Shown here piece after piece: positions 19,669 to 28,996 of a stretch of 64,000 nt of DNA. The DNA is from Rhodococcus sp. AW25M09 (GTDB taxonomy: Bacteria > Actinomycetota > Actinomycetes > Mycobacteriales > Mycobacteriaceae): assembly GCF_000333955.1 (NCBI RefSeq), contig NZ_CAPS01000072.1, positions 62,001-126,000 of the forward strand, read 5' to 3'. A program made the position numbers and the translations under genes. The notes beneath the pieces were generated by a model that was given only the letters and a program-made list of their open reading frames with translations, was not told the origin of the DNA and made no database searches. The first letter of the stretch is position 1; every line of letters begins with the position of its first letter.

Positions 19669-20468
19669 CGCGTGGCTCCGGACCCTGGTTGTTCGGTGTT
19701 CTCCAGACGCGCGGTGGTGCGAACGATCACCGCGCGTTGAGCCGGATCGGGCACGATGTCGTCGATGCTCAGCTGGCTGATTTCGACCGGATCAGCGGCG
19801 GCTCCAGTTTGCGCGGAGGCGAGTGAATCGAGATCGAGCATCGACACCAACTCTGCGGCGAGCGAATCGATATCGCTCGCGGCATCGCTCGGATCTCGGC
19901 CTTCGAGCGCGCTGAATCGGCGTAGGACTCCCAGATACTTCTGACGCAGGTCGTGATCGCCGAGCGTCGCGGTCACCGTCTCGAAGAACGTCGCGGGAAC
20001 GGTACCCGATATCGCCATCACCTCGAGCAGATCGCGTTCACGGATCAGAGCTTCTCGATCGGTCTCGGCAGCGGCATCGATCACCGCGCCCAGAGCGTCG
20101 GCCACATCCCGCGGAAGAGCGGTCAGCGGGCGATGCTCGACGGCGTCGTCGAGCAACGCCGACAGCCGGGTGTGCTTGCGTGTGAGCGCTCTCTGCTGCG
20201 TTTCGATTCCGGTCAGCAGCGCTCGTAGATCAGCCACTACGTTGCCCTCTGTCGCCGCGGTGTCGCCGAGGGCGGCCGCTATCTCACCCAGCGGCATCCC
20301 ACAGTCGGCAAGCCATCGGATTCTCATCAGACGGACCACATCGTCGATCGTGTATTCGCGATACCCGTTGGAGAGACGGCGCGGCTCGCCGAGCAGGCCG
20401 AGGCGGTGGTAGTGACGCACCGTTCGGGGTGTCGTGCCGGCGGCGTCCGCCAGCGATCCGATTCTCAT
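19665..20468 (-). CDS. MerR-family transcriptional regulator
   Basis: About 267 residues. The N-terminal winged HTH is typical: MRIGSLADAAGTTPRTVRHYHRLGLLGEP then YREYTIDDVVRLMRIRWL, and a coiled linker at ALLTGIETQQRALTRKHTRL. The remaining roughly 150 residues are an all-alpha effector domain with no conserved metal cysteines, so it is not a metal sensor of the classical type. ATG 20468 is preferred over the in-frame GTG 20486 because the HTH begins directly. It is followed with a 4-base overlap by a membrane protein gene. Confidence 0.9.
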   Translation of the reverse strand: MRIGSLADAAGTTPRTVRHYHRLGLLGEPRRLSNGYREYTIDDVVRLMRIRWLADCGMPLGEIAAALGDTAATEGNVVADLRALLTGIETQQRALTRKHTRLSALLDDAVEHRPLTALPRDVADALGAVIDAAAETDREALIRERDLLEVMAISGTVPATFFETVTATLGDHDLRQKYLGVLRRFSALEGRDPSDAASDIDSLAAELVSMLDLDSLASAQTGAAADPVEISQLSIDDIVPDPAQRAVIVRTTARLENTEQPGSGATR

Positions 20469-20508
20469 GTGTCCACTGTGAACCATGACGTTGTGTCAAG
20501 GTCAACCT
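20469..20508 (-). promoter_or_regulatory. Possible MerR-type promoter
   Basis: Reading leftward, TTGACC (about 20502-20507) is followed after 19 bases by CACAGT. The long 19-bp spacer is the hallmark of MerR-controlled promoters, and an imperfect GTTG...CAAC dyad overlaps it. The -10 match is weak, so this is tentative. Confidence 0.3.
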
Positions 20509-20642
20509 CGAACGTCGGCACTGTTCGACAGCGGTTTTTCGGGCGCGGCGTATCGTCGACGACTTGGGTGTGAATTGGCTCGCACCGCTGGACGAAGTGG
20601 CCGAAAAGGAAAATCATCGACGCCGATCATTGGTACCGGGAG

Positions 20643-21482
20643 ATGTTCGAGGCCAGCACGGTCGGATTGGCTCTCGCCGACGAAGACGGATTGCTCGTTC
20701 TCGCAAACGACGCGTACGCAGCCATCGTCGGATGTCCCCGGGCGCTTCTGGTCGGCCGGTCCTCTCGCGAGTTCACCCATCCCGACGATCTGGCTCAGCA
20801 CGCAGCCATGGAGCAGATCATGGCCGACGCCAAGGCCCGCGGGGAATCGGTCCATGTCGAGAAGCGCTATCTGCATTCCGACGGCACGGTGCGGTGGGGT
20901 TGGATCTCGGCCAGCGAGGTTCCCGGGCCTGACGGCAAGCGGTGGACGATGGCCGTCGTGCACGACACCACCGACCGTCGGCGAGTCGAGGACGACCTGC
21001 GTACAGCGGCACAGACCGATGCCCTCACGGGACTGCTCAATCGGCGCGGATGGCGAGATCGGTTGCAGGTGCTGACGACACCGCGGGGTGGCGATGTCGC
21101 ATTGGCATTGGCAATGGTCGATTTCGACCGCTTCAAGTTGTACAACGACAAGCACGGGCACGGCCGCGGTGATCAGCTGTTGGTCCGGTTCTCCGCTGCC
21201 GCAGCAGACCTGCTCGACGGCCGCGCGTGTTTCGCGAGGTGGGGCGGAGAAGAGTTCGCTCTCGCTGTCCCGGGCGCGGGGTCGACGACCATGGCGGCAA
21301 TGCTGGCCGAGCTCGCTGACGTCGTACCCGACAGGCAGACCTTCTCCGCCGGCTACACGACCTTGCGCTCGGATGAGTCGGTGGACGACTGCTTCGACCG
21401 CGCAGACATGTTGCTCTTCGACGCCAAGCGAGACGGCGGTGCGCGGTGTTACAGCGACGCAAGTCGCCGTAGCGGCGACTGA
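20643..21482 (+). CDS. PAS-GGDEF diguanylate cyclase, N terminus possibly frameshifted
   Basis: Makes the second messenger c-di-GMP. A PAS sensor domain spans about residues 1-118, with the PAC end at MAVVHDTTDRRRVEDDL, then a GGDEF domain starts at TDALTGLLNRRGW. The active-site loop reads RWGGEEFALAV (about residues 198-208) with metal Asp in MVDFDRFKLYND, so it should be active. ATG 20643 has GGGAG just upstream but trims the first PAS helix: the codons before it read DADHWYRE, and a neighbouring frame from GTG 20570 reads NWLAPLDEVAEKE. Removing one A from an AAAA run at 20604-20607 or 20610-20613 would join them, adding about 24 residues. Confidence 0.88.
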   Translation: MFEASTVGLALADEDGLLVLANDAYAAIVGCPRALLVGRSSREFTHPDDLAQHAAMEQIMADAKARGESVHVEKRYLHSDGTVRWGWISASEVPGPDGKRWTMAVVHDTTDRRRVEDDLRTAAQTDALTGLLNRRGWRDRLQVLTTPRGGDVALALAMVDFDRFKLYNDKHGHGRGDQLLVRFSAAAADLLDGRACFARWGGEEFALAVPGAGSTTMAAMLAELADVVPDRQTFSAGYTTLRSDESVDDCFDRADMLLFDAKRDGGARCYSDASRRSGD

Positions 21483-21485
21483 CCG

Positions 21486-22079
21486 TCAGCTGGTCAGTCG
21501 ACCGAATCCGACAACGCCGGAATCGGATCCGTAGTGCAGAGAGTGGACCCTGATCTTTCCGCCTTCGTTACCTCCGACAGTGATGGCCTCGTCGCCGTCG
21601 ACCGCCACGATCACGTTGGTGTGTTGGCCGCTCCAGCTGGCGTTGTCGTAGAGCACCACATCTCCCACCGCGGGCGTGTACGTGCCGACCGTCTCGAATC
21701 GTCCCTGCTGCTCGTAGTACTCCTGCAGCGTGTAGACGCCGGGTATCCGCCACGAACCCGAATTGGGATTCGACAGCGGCACGTCCGCTTCCTTCATGAT
21801 CCAGCTCACGAAATCGGCACACCAGGCTTCGTCGACGCCCTCGGCGTAGAACGTTCCCGGACGCTGCTGCTCGTGCTCGGCCCGCAACAGTTCCACTACT
21901 CGGGCCTGATCCGAGTTCAACTCACTGCTGTTCACCTCGGGGAAGGCTTCGGTGTCCCACGGGAAGTACCGGCTCGGTGCCAGCCACAGAACACCGACCA
22001 CCACGACGACCGCGACGGTGCACGCCGCCAACCACAGCGGCCATCGGCGTCGAGTGTGCGGGGTGGTGTCGATGCTCAT
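21486..22079 (-). CDS. Membrane-anchored CHAP-domain peptidoglycan hydrolase
   Basis: 197 residues. A basic N terminus and one hydrophobic helix (about residues 13-33) form a signal anchor. The CHAP/NlpC-like domain follows: catalytic Cys87 in DEAWCADFVSW, His153 in SGQHTNVIVAV, and a polar residue in the VGGNEGGK segment. Such enzymes cut peptide bonds in peptidoglycan outside the membrane. The gene converges on the GGDEF gene (3-base gap) and is divergent from the sirtuin with 47 bases between starts. Confidence 0.88.
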   Translation of the reverse strand: MSIDTTPHTRRRWPLWLAACTVAVVVVVGVLWLAPSRYFPWDTEAFPEVNSSELNSDQARVVELLRAEHEQQRPGTFYAEGVDEAWCADFVSWIMKEADVPLSNPNSGSWRIPGVYTLQEYYEQQGRFETVGTYTPAVGDVVLYDNASWSGQHTNVIVAVDGDEAITVGGNEGGKIRVHSLHYGSDSGVVGFGRLTS

Positions 22080-22126
22080 GCGACCACGGTAGCGCGGTCC
22101 TTTTCACGGCTTGGCACAATGAGGCC

Positions 22127-22903
22127 GTGACTCACCCTCAGGACCAGTCTTCCGTCGTTGTTCCTGAGCCTGTCGTGGATGCTGCGCGTGGGGCGTCGCG
22201 CATTGTCGTTCTGACCGGAGCCGGTATGTCCGCCGAATCGGGGATTGCGACGTTTCGCGATGCTCGGACGGGCCTCTGGAAGGACTTCGACCCCAAGGAT
22301 CTCGCGAGTCCCGAGGGCTGGCAGGCCGACAGCGATCTGGTGTGGGGTTGGTATCGGTGGCGAGCGGAACTGGTCCGACGCTCCGAGCCCAATGCCGGCC
22401 ATATCGCTCTGGCGCGGTGGCAGGAGCGGGCTCACGTCGACATCGCTACTCAGAACGTCGACGACCTCCACGAACGCGCCGGAGCCACCGTGCTGTCGCA
22501 CGTGCACGGCAGTCTGTTCGAGCCATATTGCAGCGATTGTGGAGTGCGCGCGCAGCTCGACGACGCAGCCATGTCGGAAGCCGAAGCGGACCAACGGGTT
22601 CCGCCGCCGGAGTGTCCTGTGTGCGGCGGACTGATTCGACCGGGGGCGGTGTGGTTCGGCGAGTCGCTCCCCGAGGACGCATGGGCTGCAGCCGAGGACG
22701 CGGTTCGCGCTGCAGACCTCGTGCTGGTGGTCGGCACGTCCGGGGTCGTCTACCCGTTCGCGGGACTGCCGGCCATCGCTCGCAGCGCAGGAGCCACAGT
22801 CGTCGAGATCAATCCGGTCGAGACCGAGGTCTCGGACATGGCCGATTACCGATGGCGTGCCACTGCTGCGGTCGGACTGCCCGCACTGGTTGCGCAACTC
22901 TGA
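22127..22903 (+). CDS. cobB: NAD-dependent protein deacylase, sirtuin class III
   Basis: 258 residues. NAD-binding motif VLTGAGMSAESGIATFR near residue 27, TQNVDDLHERAG, catalytic His in VLSHVHGSLF, and a zinc module CSDCG...CPVCGG. The helix WGWYRWRAEL carries Tyr and Arg in the YxxR spacing that, in SIRT5 and E. coli CobB, accepts acidic acyl groups, so desuccinylase/demalonylase activity is likely besides deacetylation. GTG 22127 is chosen because upstream in-frame sequence overlaps the divergent CHAP gene. Links protein acylation to NAD, whose synthesis genes lie 11 kb downstream. Confidence 0.93.
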   Translation: MTHPQDQSSVVVPEPVVDAARGASRIVVLTGAGMSAESGIATFRDARTGLWKDFDPKDLASPEGWQADSDLVWGWYRWRAELVRRSEPNAGHIALARWQERAHVDIATQNVDDLHERAGATVLSHVHGSLFEPYCSDCGVRAQLDDAAMSEAEADQRVPPPECPVCGGLIRPGAVWFGESLPEDAWAAAEDAVRAADLVLVVGTSGVVYPFAGLPAIARSAGATVVEINPVETEVSDMADYRWRATAAVGLPALVAQL

Positions 22904-22936
22904 TCCCTCGAAGCGGCCGGTAGTCGGGACATTTCC

Positions 22937-24007
22937 TCACGGTCGCAGTCTCCGAACCAGGAGAAGTGACATTCCACCGAAAAGACCGGCGATAAGCAAC
23001 GACAGCGCCGTCTCGATCGTCTGAAACCGCCAGAACAGTCGATCTTCGTGGTACTTCGTTTCGAAGTGGTCGATTCCCTGGGCGCGCAAGCACTCCAGTC
23101 GTAGCCGTCCATCCTCGGCCATCAGTCGGTCATAGCGTGCCCGGTAGTCGCCAACGGTCTCATTGTCCCGGGACTCCATCTCGTTGTAGTCGACGGTGGT
23201 GCAGGACTCGTAGTCCGGAGCTACAGGATTTCCAGCGTCGTCCACGTAACTGGATTCGATGTCCCAGCGTGGGTAAGTCTCGAAGAGACCGTACTGCCCA
23301 TACTGAGCGGGAAACGTGCCGTACAGCTCGTTCACCTTCTGCTCGAGCTCCAGCACATCGACCGAGGGGGTTGCATAATGTTCCCGAATCTCGGTCGGAA
23401 ACAGTGCCAGCACCAGTGACGTTGCGATCACCGTCGTGATCATGGCCGCGACAGTGTTTCTCAGTGCCAGTGCCGATGCTGCGCCGAGCATCAGCGCCAT
23501 CGCTGTATAGCCGCCCGTGACGAATCCCGTTGCTCCGAAAATCGGAAAGTCCATACGGGTTTGGCCGGGGCCGCCCATCACAAACGCGAACTCATTGGGC
23601 GCGGTCCGGTATTTCGCCCAAAACAGCGCGCATCCGAGCAGGGTCATCGCGAGGATCGTGGGAACAAACACTACGAATACCCGAACGCCGTACCACCGCC
23701 TTCGGCTGACCGACTGAGTCAAACCGACTACGTGAGTTCGGCGTTCGAGGTCACGAGAGAACACCGTCGCACCGACGAATGCCCCGAACAACACAGGGAG
23801 GCCGATGGTCAGCAAAATCGCTACCGCCTGCGTGGTCTCCGCTACGCAGTTCGGCATCTCGAAGGATCGGCAGCCCTGCAGTACTGGTGTCGAAGCGACA
23901 CCCCCCGCAATTGTCGTGATCGCAATCGTGATCGCGGCCAACAGAAGTGGGGTCAGTACCCCGAACAGAATCGTCGTGCGGAATTGTCGCCACGTCACCC
24001 AGATCAT
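22937..24007 (-). CDS. ABC transporter permease
   Basis: 356 residues. About six hydrophobic segments: one near residues 13-33, then about 60-85, 105-130, 155-185, 185-205 and a last one near 330-350. Between the fifth and sixth lies a hydrophilic domain of about 115 residues rich in acidic residues and tyrosine, with a cysteine pair (residues about 46 and 53 in the first loop, further Cys at about 270 and 310) that could form disulfides if extracytoplasmic. The start overlaps the ATPase stop by 4 bases. Last gene of a GntR-ATPase-permease cassette; substrate unknown, architecture resembles ABC-2 exporters linked to YtrA regulators. Confidence 0.85.
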   Translation of the reverse strand: MIWVTWRQFRTTILFGVLTPLLLAAITIAITTIAGGVASTPVLQGCRSFEMPNCVAETTQAVAILLTIGLPVLFGAFVGATVFSRDLERRTHVVGLTQSVSRRRWYGVRVFVVFVPTILAMTLLGCALFWAKYRTAPNEFAFVMGGPGQTRMDFPIFGATGFVTGGYTAMALMLGAASALALRNTVAAMITTVIATSLVLALFPTEIREHYATPSVDVLELEQKVNELYGTFPAQYGQYGLFETYPRWDIESSYVDDAGNPVAPDYESCTTVDYNEMESRDNETVGDYRARYDRLMAEDGRLRLECLRAQGIDHFETKYHEDRLFWRFQTIETALSLLIAGLFGGMSLLLVRRLRP

Positions 24008-24864
24008 GCCGCCACCGCCGAACCGAGGTGTGCGAGGACGACGTCGTCGAGGGTTGCGTCCTCGACGGTCCAGCCGGGTGCTGTGGTGTGCGGACGGGTG
24101 CCGCGGACGACGAAAACCGCGGCACCGGAACCGAATGCCTCGGCCACGATTACGCCGTCCTCGACGAAGGGTTCGGAATCGGGGTTACCGACGAGGAGAT
24201 AGTGCTCGGCGGTGATCGCGTCCAACTCGCCGTCGAGTCGAATTCTCCCCTCGCGCAACAGTAGTAGCCGATCCGCGACGTCGACGAGTTCGGACAAAAC
24301 GTGCGAGGACAGGACGATGGTCGTTCCGTTCTCGGCTGCGTCGCGCATCAGGGTGCGAGCCACGGCGCGACGGGCAACCGGATCGAGGTCGGCGAGAGGC
24401 TCGTCGAGCAGAAGTACTTCCGGCCGCCGTCCGAGAGCCACGGCCAGGGCAACTCGGGTGCGGTGGCCGGGGGAGAGCATTTTCACGCGGGCCGAGACTG
24501 AGATTCCGGCTGCGTCGACGATCTCTGCGGCATATGCATCGTCCCAGTGCACGTTGGTATTTCGGCCGAACCTCAGCATCTCGGCAACAGTGAAGTGTGG
24601 GTAAAGGGGCTTGTGCTGAGCCAAGTAGGACAGTCCGGGGGAGATGCCGCGTTGTCCCACCGACTTGCCCAGTACCTCGATGGTTCCGGTATCCGGCGAA
24701 AGTAGTCCGACGGCGAGCGACATCAGAGTCGACTTACCTGCACCGTTGGAACCGACCAACGCTGTGACGCTTCCTCTTTCGATGGCGAACGAGCAGCGGT
24801 CGAGAACGGTCGTCCGTCGGAACGACTTGACCACCTCGTTCATGCTGAGAACCGCGTCGGTCAT
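24004..24864 (-). CDS. ABC transporter ATP-binding protein
   Basis: 286 residues. Walker A GSNGAGKST (about residues 38-46), Q-loop at YLAQHKPLYPHF, signature LSPGHRTRVALA, Walker B VLLLDEPLADLD and switch His in VLSSHVLSELVD. The signature is degenerate, LSPGH in place of LSGGQ, but otherwise the domain is complete. The C-terminal 75 residues are an accessory domain seen in CcmA/YtrB-like ATPases. It sits 2 bases after the GntR gene and overlaps the permease gene, so all three form one operon. Confidence 0.92.
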   Translation of the reverse strand: MTDAVLSMNEVVKSFRRTTVLDRCSFAIERGSVTALVGSNGAGKSTLMSLAVGLLSPDTGTIEVLGKSVGQRGISPGLSYLAQHKPLYPHFTVAEMLRFGRNTNVHWDDAYAAEIVDAAGISVSARVKMLSPGHRTRVALAVALGRRPEVLLLDEPLADLDPVARRAVARTLMRDAAENGTTIVLSSHVLSELVDVADRLLLLREGRIRLDGELDAITAEHYLLVGNPDSEPFVEDGVIVAEAFGSGAAVFVVRGTRPHTTAPGWTVEDATLDDVVLAHLGSAVAA

Positions 24865-24866
24865 GA

Positions 24867-25262
24867 TCAGTCTCTTTCCGGTCGGTCGAAGTGGGTGTCG
24901 AGTGCTGCGGTGACGATGGCCTCGAGGTCAGGTCTGTCCAGTCCTGCTGCGAGGCAATGGCGAATCCAGCGGCCCAGTTCGGCCTCGAGTGCCGATCGTT
25001 CGGCCATGCCGGGTTTTGCCAGCGAGGCGACGACGAAGGTTCCCGATCCGGTGCGGGGTTCGACCAGGCCCTCTCGTTCCAGTTCGCGATAGGCCTTGAG
25101 CACGGTGTTCGGGTTGATGGCCAGTGCTGTGACCACGTCTTTCGCTGTCGGCAGTTTGTCTCCGACCATGAGTGATCCGAGGCGCAGGGCTTGCTTGGTC
25201 TGCAGTATCAGTTGGACATAAGTGGGGATGCCGGACTGACGATCGATGCGGTATGCGATCAC
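24867..25262 (-). CDS. GntR-family regulator, YtrA subfamily
   Basis: 131 residues, short as usual for YtrA types that lack a ligand domain. The winged HTH spans about residues 10-78: IPTYVQLILQTKQAL, LPTAKDVVTALAINPNTVLKAYRELEREGLVEPRTGSGTFV in consensus order. The C-terminal 50 residues form a helical dimerisation region. The GTG start at 25262 is 11 bases from a palindromic box, consistent with autorepression. It heads the ABC operon, the standard YtrA arrangement for antibiotic- or envelope-stress-induced exporters. Confidence 0.92.
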   Translation of the reverse strand: MIAYRIDRQSGIPTYVQLILQTKQALRLGSLMVGDKLPTAKDVVTALAINPNTVLKAYRELEREGLVEPRTGSGTFVVASLAKPGMAERSALEAELGRWIRHCLAAGLDRPDLEAIVTAALDTHFDRPERD

Positions 25263-25273
25263 CAGGACCCTTT

Positions 25274-25289
25274 CACTAGTTGATTAGTG
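25274..25289. promoter_or_regulatory. Palindromic operator of the YtrA-like GntR operon
   Basis: CACTA-N6-TAGTG, a perfect 5-bp-arm dyad directly upstream of the GntR GTG start. Position and arm length fit binding sites of YtrA-type dimers. Confidence 0.6.
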
Positions 25290-25331
25290 GAACACGGTAA
25301 TACGTACTGCCCGGTTTGTCCATGGTGCCCT

Positions 25332-25907
25332 TCAGGGCTGGGGGTGCAGGAGCCCGGCAACCAGGGCGTCGACAACCTCGTCGGTCGACGTGTCCGGGTC
25401 GATGGGGTCTGTGAGACGGTCGAGTAGCAGGCCATCGATCGCATAGTGAAAGAGTGCGATTTCTTTTGCGCCCCCGGGAAGTCCTGCGGCGAGATTGAAC
25501 TCGACGTCGGCTGCGAAGCTCGCGCGCTGCCAGCTTCCGAGTGCTTCTTTGATCTCCGGGCGCCTCGACGCCTCGAGTCGCAACTCGAACAAGGCCAGCG
25601 TCACCTCGCGATTGGCGAGAAGCCGCGCGACGATGTCGCGTATGTATGCGCCGAACAGCTCGGGACTGGGCGACTGCGCAGCGAGTGGTTCGTGGACCTC
25701 TGCGCTGGGAGCGAGTCTTTCTCCGATGCGCTCGATCAGTCCGGCAATGACGTCGGCGCGGGTCTTGAAGTAGTTCGATGCAGTCCCCTTGGGCACCGCG
25801 GCTTCCTCGTCTATCGCGCGGTGGGTGAGTCCTCTGGCCCCCTCCTCGGCCAGGATGCGGAGACCGGCGTCGGCCAGTTCGGAGCGTCGGAGTGGGTTGC
25901 GGGCCAT
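25332..25907 (-). CDS. TetR-family regulator beside DHFR-like gene
   Basis: 191 residues: HTH at about 8-52 (GARGLTHRAIDEEAAVPKGT then SNYFKTRADV), followed by an all-alpha domain of the type seen in small-molecule TetR repressors. ATG 25907 is the natural start. It is divergent from a RibD/DHFR-like reductase gene with 77 bases between starts that hold two related palindromes. Most likely represses the divergent gene and itself. Inducer unknown. Confidence 0.9.
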   Translation of the reverse strand: MARNPLRRSELADAGLRILAEEGARGLTHRAIDEEAAVPKGTASNYFKTRADVIAGLIERIGERLAPSAEVHEPLAAQSPSPELFGAYIRDIVARLLANREVTLALFELRLEASRRPEIKEALGSWQRASFAADVEFNLAAGLPGGAKEIALFHYAIDGLLLDRLTDPIDPDTSTDEVVDALVAGLLHPQP

Positions 25908-25927
25908 GGCAATAGGCTAGCGGAACC

Positions 25928-25973
25928 ACTACGGATGTCGTAGTCTTGTTTTAACCACTACAGCCGTCGTGAT
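25928..25973. promoter_or_regulatory. Two TetR-type operator boxes
   Basis: First box 25928-25944, ACTACG-N5-CGTAGT, a perfect palindrome with 6-bp arms. A second, degraded copy at 25957-25973 keeps ACTAC and TCGT at the same positions; start-to-start spacing is 29 bases. They fill the gap between the TetR and DHFR-like starts. Confidence 0.7.
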
Positions 25974-25984
25974 CGGAGAGTCTC

Positions 25985-26557
25985 ATGCGTGAACTGGTGT
26001 ACTACGTCGCCGTCAGTCTGGACGGTTACATCGCGGCCCCCGACGACACGTTCTCGGACTTTCCCATGCAGGGTGACCACATCGACATGATTTTGCGGGA
26101 CTACACCGATACCATTCCCACGCTTGGCCTTCGGGCGACCGGATTGACACCCGACCTGAGCCGCTTCGATACCGTCCTCATGGGATGGAACACCTACCGA
26201 GCCGGTGGAGTCCATCCTCCGGAAGGCCCGTACGGCCACTTGAGGCAGTATGTGTTCTCACGCAACCACTCGGGCGTCGAACCAGCCGTGACTCTCACCG
26301 GAGAGGATCCCGTGGCGGTCGTTCGAAAATTGAAACACGAGAGCGGTAGTTCGATCTGGCTGGCGGGCGGAGGAATCCTGGCGTCGACTTTGGTGAACGA
26401 CATCGACAGATTGATCCTCAAAGTCAATCCGATTCTGCTCGGCTCCGGCAAACCGCTCTTCGCCGAGCGCGCGTACTCGCCTCTACAGGGTCGACTCGTT
26501 GCCAGTGCGTCCTACGAATCGGGGGTGGTGGTGAACGAATACACGGTGGATCGATGA
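25985..26557 (+). CDS. RibD C-terminal/DHFR-like reductase-family protein
   Basis: 190 residues, one Rossmann-like domain of the dihydrofolate reductase/RibD-C superfamily that binds NADPH. Markers are VYYVAVSLDGYIAAPDD at the N terminus, FDTVLMGWNTYRAG near residue 64, the phosphate loop IWLAGGGILASTLV near residue 125 and LILKVNPILLGSGKPLF. These standalone proteins are not the folate or riboflavin enzymes and their substrates are mostly unknown. A GGAGAG site lies just upstream of ATG 25985. Controlled by the divergent TetR gene by context. Confidence 0.88.
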   Translation: MRELVYYVAVSLDGYIAAPDDTFSDFPMQGDHIDMILRDYTDTIPTLGLRATGLTPDLSRFDTVLMGWNTYRAGGVHPPEGPYGHLRQYVFSRNHSGVEPAVTLTGEDPVAVVRKLKHESGSSIWLAGGGILASTLVNDIDRLILKVNPILLGSGKPLFAERAYSPLQGRLVASASYESGVVVNEYTVDR

Positions 26558-26692
26558 CGCAACACCGAGGGAAATCACTCGATCCCGACGCCGGAAACCA
26601 GGACCCCTGCACATTCGATTACCGGCGTCGGCGAAAGTCGCACTCGGTACTGTGGGAGAGAACGGTTCTTCTTTCTCAGGTAGGGATTACAG

Positions 26693-28996
26693 ATGGCTTT
26701 GGGCTCCGACCGATTCTGGCGTGTACTCGGGCGCTCCGCGCAGAAGGCGCAGAGCACCTCGCGTCAGCGTGTCGACCAGGCCCAGTCGCATGCGGAGTGG
26801 GCATCGGCACTGTCCGATGCGGCGTTGGCCACCGAGGCGAGCTCGCTGCGTGTCGAGGATGCAGCGAAGCTCGACGTCCCGCGCTACCTCGCGTTGGTGC
26901 GGGAGGCAAGTGCTCGAGCGCTGAACATGCGACCGTTCGACGTCCAGCTACACGGGGCTGTGCGACTCCTCGCCGGTGATGTGGTCGAGATGGCCACCGG
27001 TGAAGGCAAGACGCTGGCCGGTGCGATCGCCGCCGTCGGATACGTGTTGTCGGGGCGCACGGTTCACGTCATCTCGGTCAACGACTTCCTCGCGCAGCGT
27101 GATGCACAGTGGATGAAGCCTGTGCTCGAGGGGCTCGGTATCAGCGTGGGTTCCATCGGCGAGGCGTCCAGCGCAGATGAGCGTCGCGAAGCTTATGCCT
27201 GCGACATCACGTATGTCTCGGTCAACGAGGTCGGGTTCGACGTCCTGCGTGACCATTTGGTCGACGATCGGAAGGATCTGGTCTCGCCCACGCCTGATGT
27301 TGCGCTGATCGACGAGGCCGACTCCGTGTTGGTGGACGAGGCGCTGGTGCCCCTGGTGTTGGCCGGTTCGGTGTCGGGCGACGTCTCGACCTCGACCGTG
27401 ATGGATGCAGTTCGGTTGTTGGACAAGAGTGTTCACTACGATGTAGACGCCGAGGGGCGCAACGTGTTCCTCACCGACGAGGGCGCTTTGCGGATCGAAA
27501 AGGATCTCGGCGGAATCGACCTGTACTCCGAACATCACGTCGGATCGACGCTGGTGGCGGTCAACGTGGCCCTGCACGCCCAGGTTCTGGTGCAGCGCGA
27601 CGTCGACTACATCGTCCGCGCGGGACGGGTGCAGTTGATCAACGCCTCGCGCGGTCGGGTGGCCGAGCTCCAGCGGTGGCCGGACGGGTTGCAGGCGGCG
27701 GTCGAGATCAAGGAGGGAATCGAGCCCACCGAGACCGGCGAAATTCTCGACACGATCACCGTGCAGGCGTTGATCAATCGGTACGCCACGGTGTGCGGTA
27801 TGACCGGCACGGCGATGGCGGCAGGGGAGCAGCTTCGGACGTTCTACGGCCTCGGTGTATCGGTCATCGAACCCAACGTGCCGACGGTTCGTGTCGACGA
27901 GAGCGACCGGGTGTACGACACGATCGAGCACAAGAACGCTGCAATTGCTCTGCAGGTGAAAAAGATCCACGAGACCGGCCAGCCGATCCTCATCGGAACC
28001 CACGATGTGGCGGAGTCCGAGGCCCTGGCCGAAACCCTCACTGCATCGGGCGTGGACGTGACGGTGCTCAACGCCAAGAACGACGCAGAGGAAGCGGCGG
28101 TCATCGCTGCGGCAGGCGTGCACCGGGCGGTGACGGTATCGACTCAAATAGCCGGTCGCGGAACCGATATCAAGCTCGGCGGTCCCGACGGAGCCGATCG
28201 CGATCGTGTCGCCGAACTCGGTGGGCTGTTCGTTCTCGGTACCGGTCGCCACACCACCGAGCGACTGGACAATCAGCTACGGGGACGAGCGGGCCGGCAG
28301 GGTGATCCTGGCCGCTCACTGTTCTTCGGCAGCTGGGAAGACGACGTCGTCAAGAACAACATCGGCGACAAGGATGCCCCCAAGGGCGCCGACGACAGCG
28401 GCATGTTCACTTCCGCGACAGCTGCTGATCGCGTCGATCACGCACAGCGCATCGCCGAGGGGCAGATGCTCGAGATCCATTCTCGCACCTGGCGTTACAA
28501 TCAGCTGACGGCCCAGCATCGCGACATTCTGGATCGCAGCCGCGCCACGTTACTCGATTCGAGCGAGGCATTGACCTTGCTCGAGACGCATTCGCCGAAG
28601 CGCTCGAAAGAGCTGCGCGAGACCGTGTCGGAGGAGACGCTGGTCCAAGTCGCTCGTCAGATAGTCCTCTACCATCTCGATCGATCCTGGTCGGATTACC
28701 TCGCCCACCTTGCCGACGTGCGTGAGAGTATCCACCTGCGTGCATTGGGCCGGGAAAATCCGCTGGACGAGTATCACCGCATCGCGGTCGAGGCGTTCAA
28801 GACGGTGTCTTCCAAGGCGATGGATCTCTCGCACGCGACCTTCGAATCAGCCGATATCAGCGCGGATGGAATCGATCTCCACGAAGAAGGGCTGCGTCGG
28901 CCGACGTCGACCTGGACGTACATGGTGCACGACAACCCGTTCGCATCTCGCGGAAATGCCGGAGCGGCCGGTCTGGGGCCGATCTTCGGTGGCTGA
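26693..28996 (+). CDS. secA2: Accessory Sec translocase ATPase SecA2
   Basis: 767 residues, shorter than housekeeping SecA (about 900). Nucleotide-binding domain 1 has [11 protein letters not shown] (residues about 101-111) and [12 protein letters not shown]2 has [14 protein letters not shown] and the [14 protein letters not shown] motif. The preprotein-binding region is present, but the C-terminal linker with zinc-binding cysteines of SecA1 is missing, as in actinobacterial SecA2. Works with SecYEG to export a subset of proteins, including some lacking signal peptides. The GTG of the next gene lies inside its last codons, so export ATPase and lipoprotein are co-translated. Confidence 0.95.
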   Translation: MALGSDRFWRVLGRSAQKAQSTSRQRVDQAQSHAEWASALSDAALATEASSLRVEDAAKLDVPRYLALVREASARALNMRPFDVQLHGAVRLLAGDVVEMATGEGKTLAGAIAAVGYVLSGRTVHVISVNDFLAQRDAQWMKPVLEGLGISVGSIGEASSADERREAYACDITYVSVNEVGFDVLRDHLVDDRKDLVSPTPDVALIDEADSVLVDEALVPLVLAGSVSGDVSTSTVMDAVRLLDKSVHYDVDAEGRNVFLTDEGALRIEKDLGGIDLYSEHHVGSTLVAVNVALHAQVLVQRDVDYIVRAGRVQLINASRGRVAELQRWPDGLQAAVEIKEGIEPTETGEILDTITVQALINRYATVCGMTGTAMAAGEQLRTFYGLGVSVIEPNVPTVRVDESDRVYDTIEHKNAAIALQVKKIHETGQPILIGTHDVAESEALAETLTASGVDVTVLNAKNDAEEAAVIAAAGVHRAVTVSTQIAGRGTDIKLGGPDGADRDRVAELGGLFVLGTGRHTTERLDNQLRGRAGRQGDPGRSLFFGSWEDDVVKNNIGDKDAPKGADDSGMFTSATAADRVDHAQRIAEGQMLEIHSRTWRYNQLTAQHRDILDRSRATLLDSSEALTLLETHSPKRSKELRETVSEETLVQVARQIVLYHLDRSWSDYLAHLADVRESIHLRALGRENPLDEYHRIAVEAFKTVSSKAMDLSHATFESADISADGIDLHEEGLRRPTSTWTYMVHDNPFASRGNAGAAGLGPIFGG

